64,000 bases of DNA from Mongoliibacter ruber (lineage in GTDB: Bacteria; Bacteroidota; Bacteroidia; Cytophagales; Cyclobacteriaceae), in the NCBI RefSeq assembly GCF_003003005.1, contig NZ_PVTR01000012.1:1-64000 (forward strand). Direction: 5' to 3'. The notes under the pieces are model-generated. The model was not told the origin of the DNA, did not search any database, and saw nothing but the letters and a program-made list of their open reading frames with translations. Position 1 is the stretch's first letter, and every line of letters begins with the position of its first letter. This document shows positions 33,101 through 42,487 of the stretch, piece by piece. Position numbers and translations under genes: made by a program.

Positions 33101-35825
33101 ATGATAGATCTGGATCAGGTGCTTCTGGATTATCCGGATCTCTTTGCCTCTCTGGTACTTTGATCAAAAATTCTTCAATTTTGCCACCTCCTCCAAGGTA
33201 GGAGACAAATACACGGCTTCCATCATTGGAAAACTCAACCCCATATATTTCTTCATTGGTACAACCCAAATCCAATAAGGCGTACTCAGTCATTCGGCCA
33301 GTACTTTGATCAAAATCAAAAATCTCCAGACGGCTACATGCTCCATCTTGAATGGTCACAGCTACTTGATTTCCATCAGGGCTGAATTTCATAGTTCCAA
33401 CACCTGTGTTGAACCCATGAGAAGAACCTACAGATGAAAAAACAGGGCTTCCTATTCCAAACTGAGAAATAGGATAAGCACGGAAAGTATTGTTGCCCAG
33501 TTCATGGAAAAGCACCCAAGTGGTATCTCCGGAAGCAAGGGCTGCGGACTGTTCAGTACTTGGACTAAAAAGGAAATTCCCTTTTGAAACCACATTCCCT
33601 ACACCATCAATATTGGCGTTTGGTTCTGTGGCACCTGCCTTGATATCTACAACAGAATACTTCACCCTGTTGCTTCCATCAGCCGATCGCTGAGTAGTGA
33701 ACACATAAAAGACAGTCTCCTGTTGTGGGATCGGTACGGCTATAACACTCTCAGAAGCTTGGTTGCTTCCTCCAATATCCTCACCATTTTCCATTGGGTT
33801 ACCATTCAGGTCCCATACGGTTTCTCCGTCTGTGTAGAATAGTACCTCACCCGTTTCATCAGATATTGTCGTAGTACCAGCGGGAATATTATTTGGATGG
33901 CTGATAGGTCTTGGGATAGGGCCATCAGGATCATTAGGATCAATATTAAAATCCAATCCAGCACCATCACCAAAATACCAGATATTGTTATTCTGGTCTG
34001 GAAGATCCCAAATTTTCACCCTGATTTCGGCATAAGCATAACAAGAAGAACCCTCTTCGCGCACCAATACCCAATAAAGACCAGGAAGGTCAACACAGTT
34101 ATCAGTATCTCTCACCCATCCTTGATCTCGTCTATTGGACCAGAAATATTCATAGTTTCCTCCTCCAGCTCCACCCCCAGGGCCTCCAGCTCCGGGTCCT
34201 CCTACTCCGGGCCCTCCTACTCCTGGGCCTCCAACATTCGGGCCTCCATCACCTCCCGGCCCCTCACCTTCTTGTACTTCCAGCAAAGAACCAATATCTA
34301 CACAAGCGCCTTCACAGACTGTAGTGTCTTGGGTAGAAAAGTTAGCCTCCAGATCATTCTCAGTCAGAGGAATAATCTTCGTAACTGGTCTTGTGGTTCC
34401 ATCTTCAAATGTCACAACCAAAGTCACTTCTATAGATTCCCCTTGAGCAGCTTCTTCCGGAATCAAAAGATGTTCTTGATTAAAATCAATGTCGATTGGA
34501 TCCCCATCCTCATCTGTCAATGGAGGGTTAAAGGACCATTCAAAACTTACGGGTCTGTAATTTTCAGGGGTAATTTCACTTGTCAATTGGACTGGATTAT
34601 TGGCACAGGGGAATTCAGGGGACCAAGTAAAATCCACATCTGGATCTACATCTTGATTAGGCGCAAACTGAGGAAAAAACCTTCCACAGAAATCAGTGCC
34701 GTTGAAAGGGTCCTCATTTAATTCAATTTCATCCAAGTCTTCTTCATCGGGATTATCTACCCTACCTACCAACTGAGGTCCTCCGTCTACTTCTTCGTAG
34801 ATGTAATAAAGTCTACCATCGGGACCTACTTTGATATCATAAATTTTAAAAACATCAGCTTCCAAAGGAATCGCTTCAGGTGCAGCGCTCAAATCATTAA
34901 CAGGGACTCTCAATAGTTCATCGCCTCTAGAGAAGTATAGGAATTCCCCATTCGGAGAAAATTCTGCTCCTTCAATTGAATCCATACCTCCTGAATTTGC
35001 CACAGTCTCAGTAGCACCAAACCCTCCTGTGGCGGTATCAAAATCAATCACTACGATATCTTCTCCATCATTCTCCGGAATAAGTATTACTTTCCCTAAA
35101 GCTTCATTAAAAATCATTGCTTTTGGGGTGAAACCGAGTGCTGTGGTTCCAGTTTGTGTAAACTGTCCTTCCGTGTCCTCAAGCCTCCGGGAGACAAGTT
35201 GACCTCCTTCAAAACTCAGTAGATAAGATGGGGAACTGGAACTTTTGACCACTGCAATGGCTCCACTTGCATTGGATATATTTTGATTGAGGGCTGTAAC
35301 TTCACCTAGCGGGGGTTGATTACCTGTTGCCCCTCCAGCTGCATTCATGTCTACTACAGAATATTGCAACTGACCTCCAGGTGTGATATAGAACAAATAA
35401 AAAGTCTTATCCCCATCCGGTTCGTAGTCAAGTGTCCCAATTGCCACAGACTGTCTACTATCTGTCTGTCCGTTTATACCATTTGGCGCACCTTGAATAG
35501 AAATATTATCATAATTAAAAACAACAACTCCATTGGTATAAAAAAGTATTTGCCCAGTTATGGGGTCAACCATTATTGCGTTGTTATCTTCATTAGTATT
35601 TTCTGAACCAATCAAAATGTTACCAGGCAAGGTCCTTACACTAGGCTCATCTCCCTTTCCAAAGGAGATATAGCTGTTTTCCTGTCCTGATCCACAATAC
35701 CCAAAAACCCATTCATTGTTATTGAAGCCTTGTGAAAAACTTTTTTGAACACTTAAACAACAAGTAAGCGCAATTATTATGGCAAAAATTGAATTTAATT
35801 TTATGGAATTACTAAGGCTTTTCAT
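30189..35825 (-). CDS. Giant T9SS type B cargo protein with beta-propeller front, 1878 residues
   Basis: The signal peptide is about residues 1-32 (ending FSQ). Residues about 35-395 and 610-960 are two related beta-propeller-like regions, each with NNxWxFG, EVLFYTDG or ILFYTNGV, and YSVVD motifs. Between them lie a PKD-like domain and a Gly/Pro repeat linker (about 520-555). From about 1005 onwards (PALAGPERICL) the protein aligns with the 914- and 1191-residue neighbours through many beta-sandwich modules. It ends in a CHU_C sorting domain (FPNAMRPSDINRHFVLFAND, CTWDGLVKG). It is likely a surface adhesin or gliding-type filament component; this is inference. It is divergent from a PorP/SprF gene, the family that in Flavobacterium works with such adhesins. 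Confidence 0.9.
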   Translation of the reverse strand: MKSLSNSIKLNSIFAIIIALTCCLSVQKSFSQGFNNNEWVFGYCGSGQENSYISFGKGDEPSVRTLPGNILIGSENTNEDNNAIMVDPITGQILFYTNGVVVFNYDNISIQGAPNGINGQTDSRQSVAIGTLDYEPDGDKTFYLFYITPGGQLQYSVVDMNAAGGATGNQPPLGEVTALNQNISNASGAIAVVKSSSSPSYLLSFEGGQLVSRRLEDTEGQFTQTGTTALGFTPKAMIFNEALGKVILIPENDGEDIVVIDFDTATGGFGATETVANSGGMDSIEGAEFSPNGEFLYFSRGDELLRVPVNDLSAAPEAIPLEADVFKIYDIKVGPDGRLYYIYEEVDGGPQLVGRVDNPDEEDLDEIELNEDPFNGTDFCGRFFPQFAPNQDVDPDVDFTWSPEFPCANNPVQLTSEITPENYRPVSFEWSFNPPLTDEDGDPIDIDFNQEHLLIPEEAAQGESIEVTLVVTFEDGTTRPVTKIIPLTENDLEANFSTQDTTVCEGACVDIGSLLEVQEGEGPGGDGGPNVGGPGVGGPGVGGPGAGGPGGGAGGGNYEYFWSNRRDQGWVRDTDNCVDLPGLYWVLVREEGSSCYAYAEIRVKIWDLPDQNNNIWYFGDGAGLDFNIDPNDPDGPIPRPISHPNNIPAGTTTISDETGEVLFYTDGETVWDLNGNPMENGEDIGGSNQASESVIAVPIPQQETVFYVFTTQRSADGSNRVKYSVVDIKAGATEPNANIDGVGNVVSKGNFLFSPSTEQSAALASGDTTWVLFHELGNNTFRAYPISQFGIGSPVFSSVGSSHGFNTGVGTMKFSPDGNQVAVTIQDGACSRLEIFDFDQSTGRMTEYALLDLGCTNEEIYGVEFSNDGSRVFVSYLGGGGKIEEFLIKVPERQRDPDNPEAPDPDLSCGQCFESANSRAERETCILNSSIRNVISTDGPFGAVQIGPDGQIYVARPGQGSVGQINAGGNCDTSNYNDEGVQLVAGTSSNLGLPAFVQQSGSSIPEPALAGPERICLDPDDGGIGLFEGGGEPDIDAYFWTIQHEDGEFELQNFGGAGEDFQELEHPFSRDGRFTVTLRVDRCDEVGYFEESIEVEVVAPPELTLPDDVVLCAGSPVDLTAIDNYDPAEGLYDFEWRNAAGQLFGDVDSNTISVSEESIYTVTVSYRIPDTADGELFDVCPATKDVFVGPAFDFDLNQSAEEVCFDDELVVFAPNTPLEGEWFYEVEGSGNRVSLGTFFELELEPSSLPSPGIYQIIFIGEDPIIDDCLFEKRADLTVYALPAVAITPLTDADDCNTPNGSFELEALTDIGRLEISELNFSQTNISAGETLPVFTDLEPGLYTIQMESDFGCEFVQTAVIRNLNPPAEIDGFTVTSEDEICTLDGVADGRIIIDFPNGPASGSYLLVRQESGEEFLGNFLNEDQIVIEVPEGTYAVEITDEFGCEVPSEDLRTVEKKEQAEFSIPSNVEACESFVFAPITQDTDLGFRLEDGAGNAIASIDGTNYEITQSGTYFVFGIPGNSGLCPRVREMEVTISPSINFSLNNPVVDCETGVSYTLDLNGLAPADIRIFWRNEAGEIISRNPIFFPSAPGDYTVEVQPAVGGLCPPSSIDFTVDEFVGQVDIELEALPFCGEDVFTLITIVGDLSNVRDIIWYRVTGTGRTELPEFADQDEVTITEAGVYQVELINNFDCRVAREQIQIIRSDAVAPVLEDSYIICALENVVVQLDPGEYQFYSWLLDGEEVADTPTFSPTEAGIYELFVFDDAGCEFTIEFEVVEDCDLKVVFPNAMRPSDINRHFVLFANDFIDEVEVLIYNRWGELIYYCQNDNIPEEEPICTWDGLVKGQVVPIGTYPVLVRYKSINQNLTQTITRSITVIE
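34158..34267 (-). repeat. Short tandem repeat coding for a Gly-Pro linker
   Basis: Inside the giant gene, units of 9 to 15 nt (reading GGxCCxGGxGTxGGx on the coding strand) are repeated about eight times. They encode GGPGVGGPGVGGPGAGGPG and related steps near residues 520-555. The DNA is locally GC-rich against an AT-rich gene, and the repeat could vary in length by slippage. Confidence 0.75.
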
Positions 35826-35907
35826 AATTTACACGCTGCTTACAAAACATCAAAGGGTTTACAGCGTTTAGCTGATGAATTGAATTAACCAATTAACGAA
35901 GATTTAC

Positions 35908-36954
35908 TTGCAAAGGTCTTATTTATATCGGCTTTTTTTTATCCTGATACTGATTTTTTCAGTAGGAAGTCTGCACGCGCAGGACCCACAATATAGCCAG
36001 TACTATGCCGCGCCCATGTACCTCAATCCTGCCTTCACAGGGTCCGAACTTGTTCCTAGAGTAGGCTTCAATTACAGAAATCAGTGGCCGGGACTTGACG
36101 CACAGTTTACCACCTTCTCTGCATACATAGACACTTACCTAGACGAATATAACAGCGGGGTTGGCTTGATGGTTATGAATGATGTCGAAGGTGCGGCTAA
36201 ATTGCGTTCCACGACTATTGCTGGTTTTTACTCCTACGAACTCAGAATTTCTGAAAAAGCTTTTTTCAGGCCTGGGTTTAGGGCAAGTTATATCAGAAGA
36301 GATATAGGTTTTTTTGAAAACCTGATTTTTGCCAATCAAATTGACAGAACAAACATATTTGGACCTACCTTACCAAGCACCGATCTTCCGGGGCTAGGGG
36401 AACCAGTCAATATGCTTTCACTTTCATTTGGAGGTTTATTTTTTACCGAAAATTTCTGGTTTGGACTGTCTGCTGACCATGTCAACACTCCTAATCAATC
36501 GTTCTTGGATGGGGTTAGCCGTCTTCCAGCAAAGTACTCTGTCCATACGGGTTATAGAATTGCCTTAGCAAGTGGCGGCTACAGAAGAGATTTTACACAC
36601 ATGGCGCGGCAACGATACATTGTGCCTACGCTGAACTACAAAAGACAAGGCCCATTCGAACAGTTGGATATCGGTGCTTACCTCTACACAGAACCTCTTA
36701 TGATAGGGCTTTGGTACAGAGGCTTGCCGTATAGACCAATTGAAAACCAACTCAATAGAGACGCACTGGTTGTAATGGTGGGTGTAAATTTACCTACAGG
36801 GATGAATGTAGGGTATAGTTTTGATTACACCGTATCCCAATTAGGAATGCAATCCGGCGGTGCACATGAAGTCAGTTTATCCTTCCTACTGGCGGATAAA
36901 AATAAAGGCAAATTAAGAAGTAGAGATACCATACTTCCTTGCCCAAAGTTCTAA
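35908..36954 (+). CDS. PorP/SprF-family type IX secretion protein
   Basis: This 348-residue outer-membrane barrel protein has a signal peptide ending at residue 24 (LHAQ). The family hallmark follows immediately: DPQYSQYYAAPMYLNPAFTG (26-45). The usual GFNYRNQWPGLD and a long barrel come after. The start is a TTG at 35908; no ATG lies between the signal peptide and the upstream stop. SprF-type proteins assist secretion or attachment of CHU_C-bearing adhesins such as SprB. The divergent giant gene 30189-35825 is the obvious partner; only 82 nt separate the two starts. Confidence 0.93.
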   Translation: MQRSYLYRLFFILILIFSVGSLHAQDPQYSQYYAAPMYLNPAFTGSELVPRVGFNYRNQWPGLDAQFTTFSAYIDTYLDEYNSGVGLMVMNDVEGAAKLRSTTIAGFYSYELRISEKAFFRPGFRASYIRRDIGFFENLIFANQIDRTNIFGPTLPSTDLPGLGEPVNMLSLSFGGLFFTENFWFGLSADHVNTPNQSFLDGVSRLPAKYSVHTGYRIALASGGYRRDFTHMARQRYIVPTLNYKRQGPFEQLDIGAYLYTEPLMIGLWYRGLPYRPIENQLNRDALVVMVGVNLPTGMNVGYSFDYTVSQLGMQSGGAHEVSLSFLLADKNKGKLRSRDTILPCPKF

Positions 36955-36966
36955 GAAATTATCATT

Positions 36967-38199
36967 ATGGATGCGGAGTTGATTAAATACCTATTATTGG
37001 GCATTTTAACTATTGGATTTTTATTTGAAAAAACACTTAATCATCTAAATATAAGGAGACCTGTACCAACGGTCCCTCAGACCCTAGAGCAATACATCAG
37101 CGAATCAAAGCTTAAAGAGTCAAAATCCTACCAAAAAGCAAACTACAGGTTCGGCCTTTTGACCGGAATCATTACTTTCTTGATTACTTTCTCATTTATA
37201 TATTTCGGTTTTTTTGGCTGGTTGGATATAGAACTACGCAATTCAGTAGAGAACCCAATATTACTGTCTTTGGTATATTTTGCCATCATTTTTATTGGAT
37301 CGGACTTACTCTCACTACCATTTGACTACTATCATACTTTTGTCGTTGAAGAAAAATTCGGCTTTAACAAAACGACAACAAGCACATTTTTTTCGGACAA
37401 GTTAAAAGGATATATCCTGAGTATTATTATTGGAGGAGGACTTTTGGCTGTGTTGTTATGGCTCATACATCAAATCGGCCAGAATTTTTGGTGGCAGTTT
37501 TGGATCATTTCGGCTGTGTTTATGGTTACTGTCAATTTGTTTTACACAGCATGGATTTTGCCGATTTTCAATAAACTTACACCGCTCGAAGATGGTGACC
37601 TGAAATCCAAAATAGTTCATTATGCCAAATCAGTGCAGTTCCCAATTGAAAACATCTTCGTCATAGATGGCAGCAAGCGTTCATCCAAGGCCAATGCTTT
37701 TTTCTCGGGATTCGGGAAAAGAAAAAAAGTAGTCCTATATGACACACTGATAGAGCAACACACACCTGAGGAGTTGGTGGCGGTATTGGCACATGAGGTG
37801 GGACACTACAAAAAGAAACACATACTAACCAGCATTGTGATATCCATTCTTCATATCGGAGTCATGCTTTTCATCCTGGGACAATTTATTTTTAGCGAAA
37901 ACATGAGTTTGGCCTTAGGTGGTGACCAATTGGCAGTACACTTGAATATCATTGGTTTCACTATGCTCTTGTCTCCTATTTCTTTGATCTTGGGTATAGG
38001 CATGAACTTGATCAGCCGTAAAAATGAATTCGAAGCGGACTCTTTTGCAAAAGAAACTTATGACGGATCGCCACTGGCGGAAGCTTTGAAGACCTTATCT
38101 GTCAATAGCCTGAGCAATATCAATCCCCATCCTTGGTACGTATTTGTGAATTATTCACATCCACCAATTTTGGAAAGATTGGAAAAGCTGGAGAGTTGA
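36967..38199 (+). CDS. M48 metalloprotease (Ste24/CAAX protease-like)
   Basis: This 410-residue integral membrane zinc protease has the zinc motif HEVGH (276-280) with the third ligand in EFEADSF (354-360), and several membrane helices before and after it. The size and the N-terminal multi-helix part fit Ste24-type CAAX prenyl proteases rather than HtpX. Bacterial homologues clear damaged membrane proteins. It follows the SprF gene by 12 nt, so the two may be co-transcribed. It ends before a pgi terminator on the opposite strand. Confidence 0.93.
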   Translation: MDAELIKYLLLGILTIGFLFEKTLNHLNIRRPVPTVPQTLEQYISESKLKESKSYQKANYRFGLLTGIITFLITFSFIYFGFFGWLDIELRNSVENPILLSLVYFAIIFIGSDLLSLPFDYYHTFVVEEKFGFNKTTTSTFFSDKLKGYILSIIIGGGLLAVLLWLIHQIGQNFWWQFWIISAVFMVTVNLFYTAWILPIFNKLTPLEDGDLKSKIVHYAKSVQFPIENIFVIDGSKRSSKANAFFSGFGKRKKVVLYDTLIEQHTPEELVAVLAHEVGHYKKKHILTSIVISILHIGVMLFILGQFIFSENMSLALGGDQLAVHLNIIGFTMLLSPISLILGIGMNLISRKNEFEADSFAKETYDGSPLAEALKTLSVNSLSNINPHPWYVFVNYSHPPILERLEKLES

Positions 38200-38377
38200 T
38201 AACTTTATTTACAATTCAGCTAGAGGATAATTCAATCTGAATTTCAGATCAACTTGATATTCATCCTATTCGGCATAATTGGATATCGGTTCGAAAATAG
38301 GCTGTACATTTTGTCTTTAATCCAGCTGGAATAGACGCAGATAATCACATAGAATTACTTGATTTTGGATTAAAAAA

Positions 38378-38419
38378 AAACCTGTCAAGCTCCGAAATTT
38401 TCAAGAGCTTGACAGGTTT
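38378..38419 (-). terminator. Terminator of pgi
   Basis: A perfect 15-bp stem (AAACCTGTCAAGCTC and its complement) has a 12-nt loop and is followed on the minus strand by a run of nine T residues. It lies 25 nt beyond the pgi stop. Confidence 0.9.
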
Positions 38420-38444
38420 GGAATTTAATTATTGCAATCAGTCT

Positions 38445-40091
38445 TTACTTTCTCATTTCCTTGTAGGCATTGATAAGCCCATTTGTAGAACCATCATGGC
38501 TTGCTACCATTTGGTCATCACGCAACTCAGGTAAGATTGCATTGGCAAGTACTTTACCCAACTCGACTCCCCATTGGTCAAAACTGAAGATATTCCAGAT
38601 CACACCCTGAACAAATATTTTATGTTCATACATGGCAATCAATTGCCCTAAAGTGTAGGGAGTAATTTGTTTGACCAATATAGAATTGGTAGGCCTATTG
38701 CCTTCAAAAACCCTGTGTGGAGCTATTTTCTCAATAGCTTCAGCAGATTTTCCGGCTTTTTCCATTTCAGAAGTTACCTCCTCGAGAGATTTCCCATTCA
38801 TCAAGGCCTCTGTCTGGGCAAAGAAATTGGAAAGTAGCTTGACATGATGGTCTCCTATTGGATTGTGAGAAATTGCCGGAGCGATAAAATCACAAGGAAT
38901 CAAATGTGTACCCTGATGGATCAATTGATAAAAAGCGTGTTGCCCATTGGTTCCCGGCTCACCCCAAATGATAGGGCCAGTGCTATAATTTGCTTTTTCC
39001 CCATTTCTGGTAACAAACTTCCCGTTTGACTCCATATTCCCTTGTTGGAAGTATGCTGCAAACCGGTGTAGGTATTGGTCATAAGGCAGAATTGCTTCAG
39101 ATGTAGCACCTAGAAAATTAGTATTCCAGATTCCAATTAAAGCAAGTATAACAGGGATGTTTTTTGAAAACTCTGCGTTTTGGAAATGCTTGTCCATAGC
39201 GTGTGCCCCAGAAAGTAACTTTTCAAAGTTATCAAATCCAATGGCACAGGCGATAGGCAAACCGATAGCGGACCAAAGGGAGTACCTTCCTCCTACCCAA
39301 TCCCAGAATGCAAACATATTCTTAGGGTCAATTCCAAATTCTGTAACACCCTTCTCATTGGTAGACAAGGCTACAAAATGACGGGCTACCGCTTTTTCCT
39401 CTTGCGCATACTCCATAAACCAGTTACGCGCTGAGTGCGCATTGGTCATTGTCTCTTGCGTGGTAAAGGTCTTGGAAGCAATGAAAAAGAGGGTTGTCTC
39501 TGGATTGACTTTCCTGAGGGTTTCCGCTATGTGGGTTCCATCCACATTGGAAACAAAGTGTATGTCAAGGTTTGGATTTTGATAAGGTTTCAAAGCCTCT
39601 GTAACCATCACAGGGCCTAAATCAGAACCTCCAATCCCAATATTCACCAAAGATGTAATAGGTTTGCCTGTATAGCCCAGCCATTGGCCATTGGAAATCT
39701 GATCAGCAAAGGTCTTCATTTGGGCCAAAACAGCTTTCACCTCAGGCATTACATCTTCTCCTTCAAAAATAACAGGATCTCCTGATTGGTTACGAAGTGC
39801 TGTATGAAGAACTGCCCTGCCTTCTGTTCCGTTGATTTTCTCCCCTCCAAACATTGACTGAATGGCATCTTTTAAGCCAATTTCCTCAGTCAATTGCACA
39901 AGTGAACCGAAAATCTCCTTGTCAAGCTTGTTTTTGGAGAAGTCAATTAATATGTCCTCCAGCTTGACAGAAAACTCTTCAAATCTGTTTTCTTGTTCAA
40001 AATAAGACCTTATAGGTCTATCAGCATGTTTATTGGCCAAAGCCTGTAATGCTGACCAAGCTGGAGTGGATGTCGGATTTATATTTTTCAT
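38445..40091 (-). CDS. pgi: Glucose-6-phosphate isomerase
   Basis: This 548-residue cytoplasmic glycolytic enzyme interconverts glucose-6-phosphate and fructose-6-phosphate. Family signatures are present: [11 protein letters not shown] in the sugar-phosphate-binding half, [13 protein letters not shown] in the middle and [15 protein letters not shown] near the C-terminus. The length equals that of E. coli Pgi. It is a single gene with a strong terminator. Confidence 0.98.
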   Translation of the reverse strand: MKNINPTSTPAWSALQALANKHADRPIRSYFEQENRFEEFSVKLEDILIDFSKNKLDKEIFGSLVQLTEEIGLKDAIQSMFGGEKINGTEGRAVLHTALRNQSGDPVIFEGEDVMPEVKAVLAQMKTFADQISNGQWLGYTGKPITSLVNIGIGGSDLGPVMVTEALKPYQNPNLDIHFVSNVDGTHIAETLRKVNPETTLFFIASKTFTTQETMTNAHSARNWFMEYAQEEKAVARHFVALSTNEKGVTEFGIDPKNMFAFWDWVGGRYSLWSAIGLPIACAIGFDNFEKLLSGAHAMDKHFQNAEFSKNIPVILALIGIWNTNFLGATSEAILPYDQYLHRFAAYFQQGNMESNGKFVTRNGEKANYSTGPIIWGEPGTNGQHAFYQLIHQGTHLIPCDFIAPAISHNPIGDHHVKLLSNFFAQTEALMNGKSLEEVTSEMEKAGKSAEAIEKIAPHRVFEGNRPTNSILVKQITPYTLGQLIAMYEHKIFVQGVIWNIFSFDQWGVELGKVLANAILPELRDDQMVASHDGSTNGLINAYKEMRK

Positions 40092-40293
40092 GTAGATTTC
40101 GGTTTATAGGAATGAAGTGCAAAAATAGTCTTTTAATCGAGTGGGGAAAATAGGAAAGAAAAGCTTTTTAAAATGTATTGGCTATCAAACGCTTCCAAAG
40201 CGCTGAATCTAACAAAATGGAACAGTTGTTGTTTTTTTATTGTGCGAAATAGATCACCACGTACAATTATTGTTACATCTAAACCAACAGAAT

Positions 40294-40938
40294 ATGAAAC
40301 CGATCACTTTGTTATTATCTTTTTTACTATTGCTACTTATGGGTTGTGGATCCTCCACACAGATCACAGCAAGTTGGAAAAATGACCAAGAAAGTCAGCA
40401 ACCCTACTCAAGCATACTTCTTGCGTCTTTTTCAGAAGACCTTTCTCTGAGGCAGTCAATAGAGGGGGAGTTTATGACCCGACTTCAAAACCGAAATGTT
40501 ACAGCCATAAGAAGTATTGACGTATTTTCACCAGATTTCTTTTCCAGCAATGAACCAAGCAAAGAAGAACTTGAGGAGATCCTAAGGGAAGTAAATGCAG
40601 AAGCAATCATGACCATTACCCTCATCAATGTAGAAGAAGATGAAAGATTTGTAGCAGGTGGAGGAATGGGGCCTATGTATGCACCGATGGGAAGATTTGG
40701 TTATTATGGTAACTTTTTTGGGTACTGGAACCACTGGCAAGGTGCTGGTTGGAATCAGGGATATTACACCACAGACCGTAAGTACTTTATGGAAACAAAC
40801 CTCTATGATGCCGAGTCACTCAAGCTGATATGGAGCGCACAGTCAAGAACAGTCAACCCCTCGGATATGCAAGTCTTTGCAAAGGAATATGTGGATGCCT
40901 TAAAAGCAGAGATGAGACAAGAAAAATTAATTAAATAA
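40294..40938 (+). CDS. Unknown lipoprotein, 214 residues
   Basis: The start is at ATG 40294, where a lipoprotein signal begins (MKPITLLLSFLLLLLMGCGS); the frame is open further upstream. The mature part resembles DUF4136-like lipoproteins in layout: an alpha/beta region with ILLASFSEDLSLRQSIEGEF, a helix with KEELEEILREVNAEAIM, a Gly/Tyr-rich loop (GGGMGPMYAPMGRFGYYGNF) and a final helical stretch. The role is unknown. The gene is convergent with the fumarylacetoacetase gene, and the two stop codons lie in one shared terminator hairpin. Confidence 0.8.
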   Translation: MKPITLLLSFLLLLLMGCGSSTQITASWKNDQESQQPYSSILLASFSEDLSLRQSIEGEFMTRLQNRNVTAIRSIDVFSPDFFSSNEPSKEELEEILREVNAEAIMTITLINVEEDERFVAGGGMGPMYAPMGRFGYYGNFFGYWNHWQGAGWNQGYYTTDRKYFMETNLYDAESLKLIWSAQSRTVNPSDMQVFAKEYVDALKAEMRQEKLIK

Positions 40939-40979
40939 TCAAAAAAGCCTCTCGATTCTTCGAGAGGCTTTTTTGATTA
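40936..40979. terminator. Bidirectional terminator containing both stop codons
   Basis: This is a perfect inverted repeat with 20-bp arms and a 4-nt loop (TTCT). Six A residues and six T residues lie inside the arms, so both strands end in a U run. The lipoprotein TAA (40936-40938) is at the left edge and the fumarylacetoacetase TAA (40977-40979) is at the right edge. Confidence 0.92.
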
Positions 40980-42248
40980 CTTTGCAGGCATTACTTTGGT
41001 AGAAACCTCTCCAAAGCCAACCCGGATATGGTCTTTCTGACAATAACCTTTCATGATCACGGTATCTCCATCTTCTATAAACTTCCTTTCAGAACCATCT
41101 TCCAGTTTTAAAGGCTTGGTACCTTTCCATGCCAATTCGAGCATAGAACCATAGCTATCTGGAGTAGGACCGGATATGGTACCTGAAGCATACATATCCC
41201 CAACGTTGATGTTACAGCCATTGACTGTATGATGTGCCAATTGCTGTGTAATATTCCAGTACATATTCTTGAAGTTTGAAGTACATACCTTCGTGGCTTT
41301 CTGATTTTCAGGTTGGATAGACACCTCTAGGTTGATATCAAAAGCATGATCTTTTTCACATTTCAGATAAGGCAAGACTTCAGTGTCCTGTTTTGGACCT
41401 GCAACCCTAAAAGTATCCAAGGCCTCCAATGTAACAATCCAAGGGGAAATACTACTCGCGAAATTTTTTCCCAAAAAAGGACCTAATGGAACATATTCCC
41501 AAGCTTGAATGTCTCTTGCCGACCAGTCATTGAACAGCACAAAACCGAAAATAAAATCCTCCGCTTCGGCAGTGGATATGCTATCACCCATCTTAGTAGT
41601 GCGTCCGGTGATAAACGCCAATTCCAATTCAAAATCTAGCCTTCTGCTTGGCCCGAATTCCGGTAATTCCATATTAGGATCCTTGTATTGGCCTTTTGGT
41701 CTATGGATTGGCACTCCGGAAGGAATAATGGAAGAAGCTCTACCATGGTATCCAACAGGGATGTGCTTCCAGTTGGGCAGAAGAGCGTTATCAGGATCCC
41801 TGAACATGGTGCCTACATTGGTAGCGTGCTCAATACTACTGTAGAAGTCCGTGTAATCACCTACTTTCACGGGCATAAGCATTTGGGCTTCCTTACGGTT
41901 AACCATTGCTTTACCACGAATCTGGTGCTCTCTTAGTGCTTCATTGTCTTCTTTTAATAATTCCTGGACAATCTCCCTGACTCTTTTGGTCACTGGCTTA
42001 CCCAAGGAAATAAAATCATTCAAAGATCCTCCGAGGAATATATCATGAGGCAGCTGACTCAGGTCGGCAAAGAAACCTTCATCGTGCAAAACTGCCAAGT
42101 CCACTATTTTATCTCCTATCGCGATTCCCGCTCTTGGTGAAAGCCTTTTGTTTTTGAATACTCCAAAAGGAAGATTATAAATGGTGAAATCAGAATCTTT
42201 AGGAACCGGAACCCAGGAATTGAGTGCGGATACTTCGGGCTTAGTCAT
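40977..42248 (-). CDS. fahA: Fumarylacetoacetase
   Basis: This 423-residue enzyme cleaves 4-fumarylacetoacetate to fumarate and acetoacetate, the last step of tyrosine degradation. Motifs of the full-length family are present: DYTDFYSSIEHATNVG with the catalytic histidine, FRDPDNALLPNWKH, PVGYHGRASSI, the metal ligands in DFELELAFITG, and LFNDWSARDIQAWEY with GPFLGKNFASSISPW. The size matches eukaryotic and bacterial FAH (about 420). No other tyrosine-catabolic gene is adjacent. Confidence 0.96.
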   Translation of the reverse strand: MTKPEVSALNSWVPVPKDSDFTIYNLPFGVFKNKRLSPRAGIAIGDKIVDLAVLHDEGFFADLSQLPHDIFLGGSLNDFISLGKPVTKRVREIVQELLKEDNEALREHQIRGKAMVNRKEAQMLMPVKVGDYTDFYSSIEHATNVGTMFRDPDNALLPNWKHIPVGYHGRASSIIPSGVPIHRPKGQYKDPNMELPEFGPSRRLDFELELAFITGRTTKMGDSISTAEAEDFIFGFVLFNDWSARDIQAWEYVPLGPFLGKNFASSISPWIVTLEALDTFRVAGPKQDTEVLPYLKCEKDHAFDINLEVSIQPENQKATKVCTSNFKNMYWNITQQLAHHTVNGCNINVGDMYASGTISGPTPDSYGSMLELAWKGTKPLKLEDGSERKFIEDGDTVIMKGYCQKDHIRVGFGEVSTKVMPAK

Positions 42249-42418
42249 GTGTAAAAATTTAATTGGTCGCCCAAAGTTAGAAGATTAAGGCAGAAGATAA
42301 AACACAAATCACCGGATAGAGGATCAATACCCTGTTCAAAAATTTTAGAACAGGGTCTAATCTCTAGAATTTTACTTAAAAAGACATGTTGAGATTCTCT
42401 AAACCGATTTTGGGACAA

Positions 42419-42454
42419 TTTGGATAGTGTGCTACATATTTTATCTTAATTTTG
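42419..42454 (+). promoter_or_regulatory. Possible Bacteroidota promoter of valS
   Basis: TAATTTTG at 42447-42454 matches the -7 consensus TAnnTTTG, 34 nt before the valS ATG. A TTTGG lies at 42419-42423, with a spacer a little longer than usual. A GC-containing hairpin at 42329-42356 (ACCCTGTTC/GAACAGGGT) lies further upstream and has no U run. Confidence 0.4.
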
Positions 42455-42487
42455 CGAATTGAAGTTTTATAAAGCCTTTTTCAAAAC

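Noticed and set aside
33897-34721. 274-residue plus-strand frame opposite the giant T9SS gene.
   Set aside because: It is a long shadow frame caused by the biased composition of the coding strand; it has no domain and no start context.
38200-38340. A further copy of the dispersed repeat after the M48 protease gene.
   Set aside because: Only one short block (ATATCGGTTCGAAAA) resembles the repeat; the others are absent.
42329-42356. Hairpin before valS as a T-box or riboswitch.
   Set aside because: No T-box motif or specifier structure was seen, and T-box control is not known for valS in Bacteroidota.
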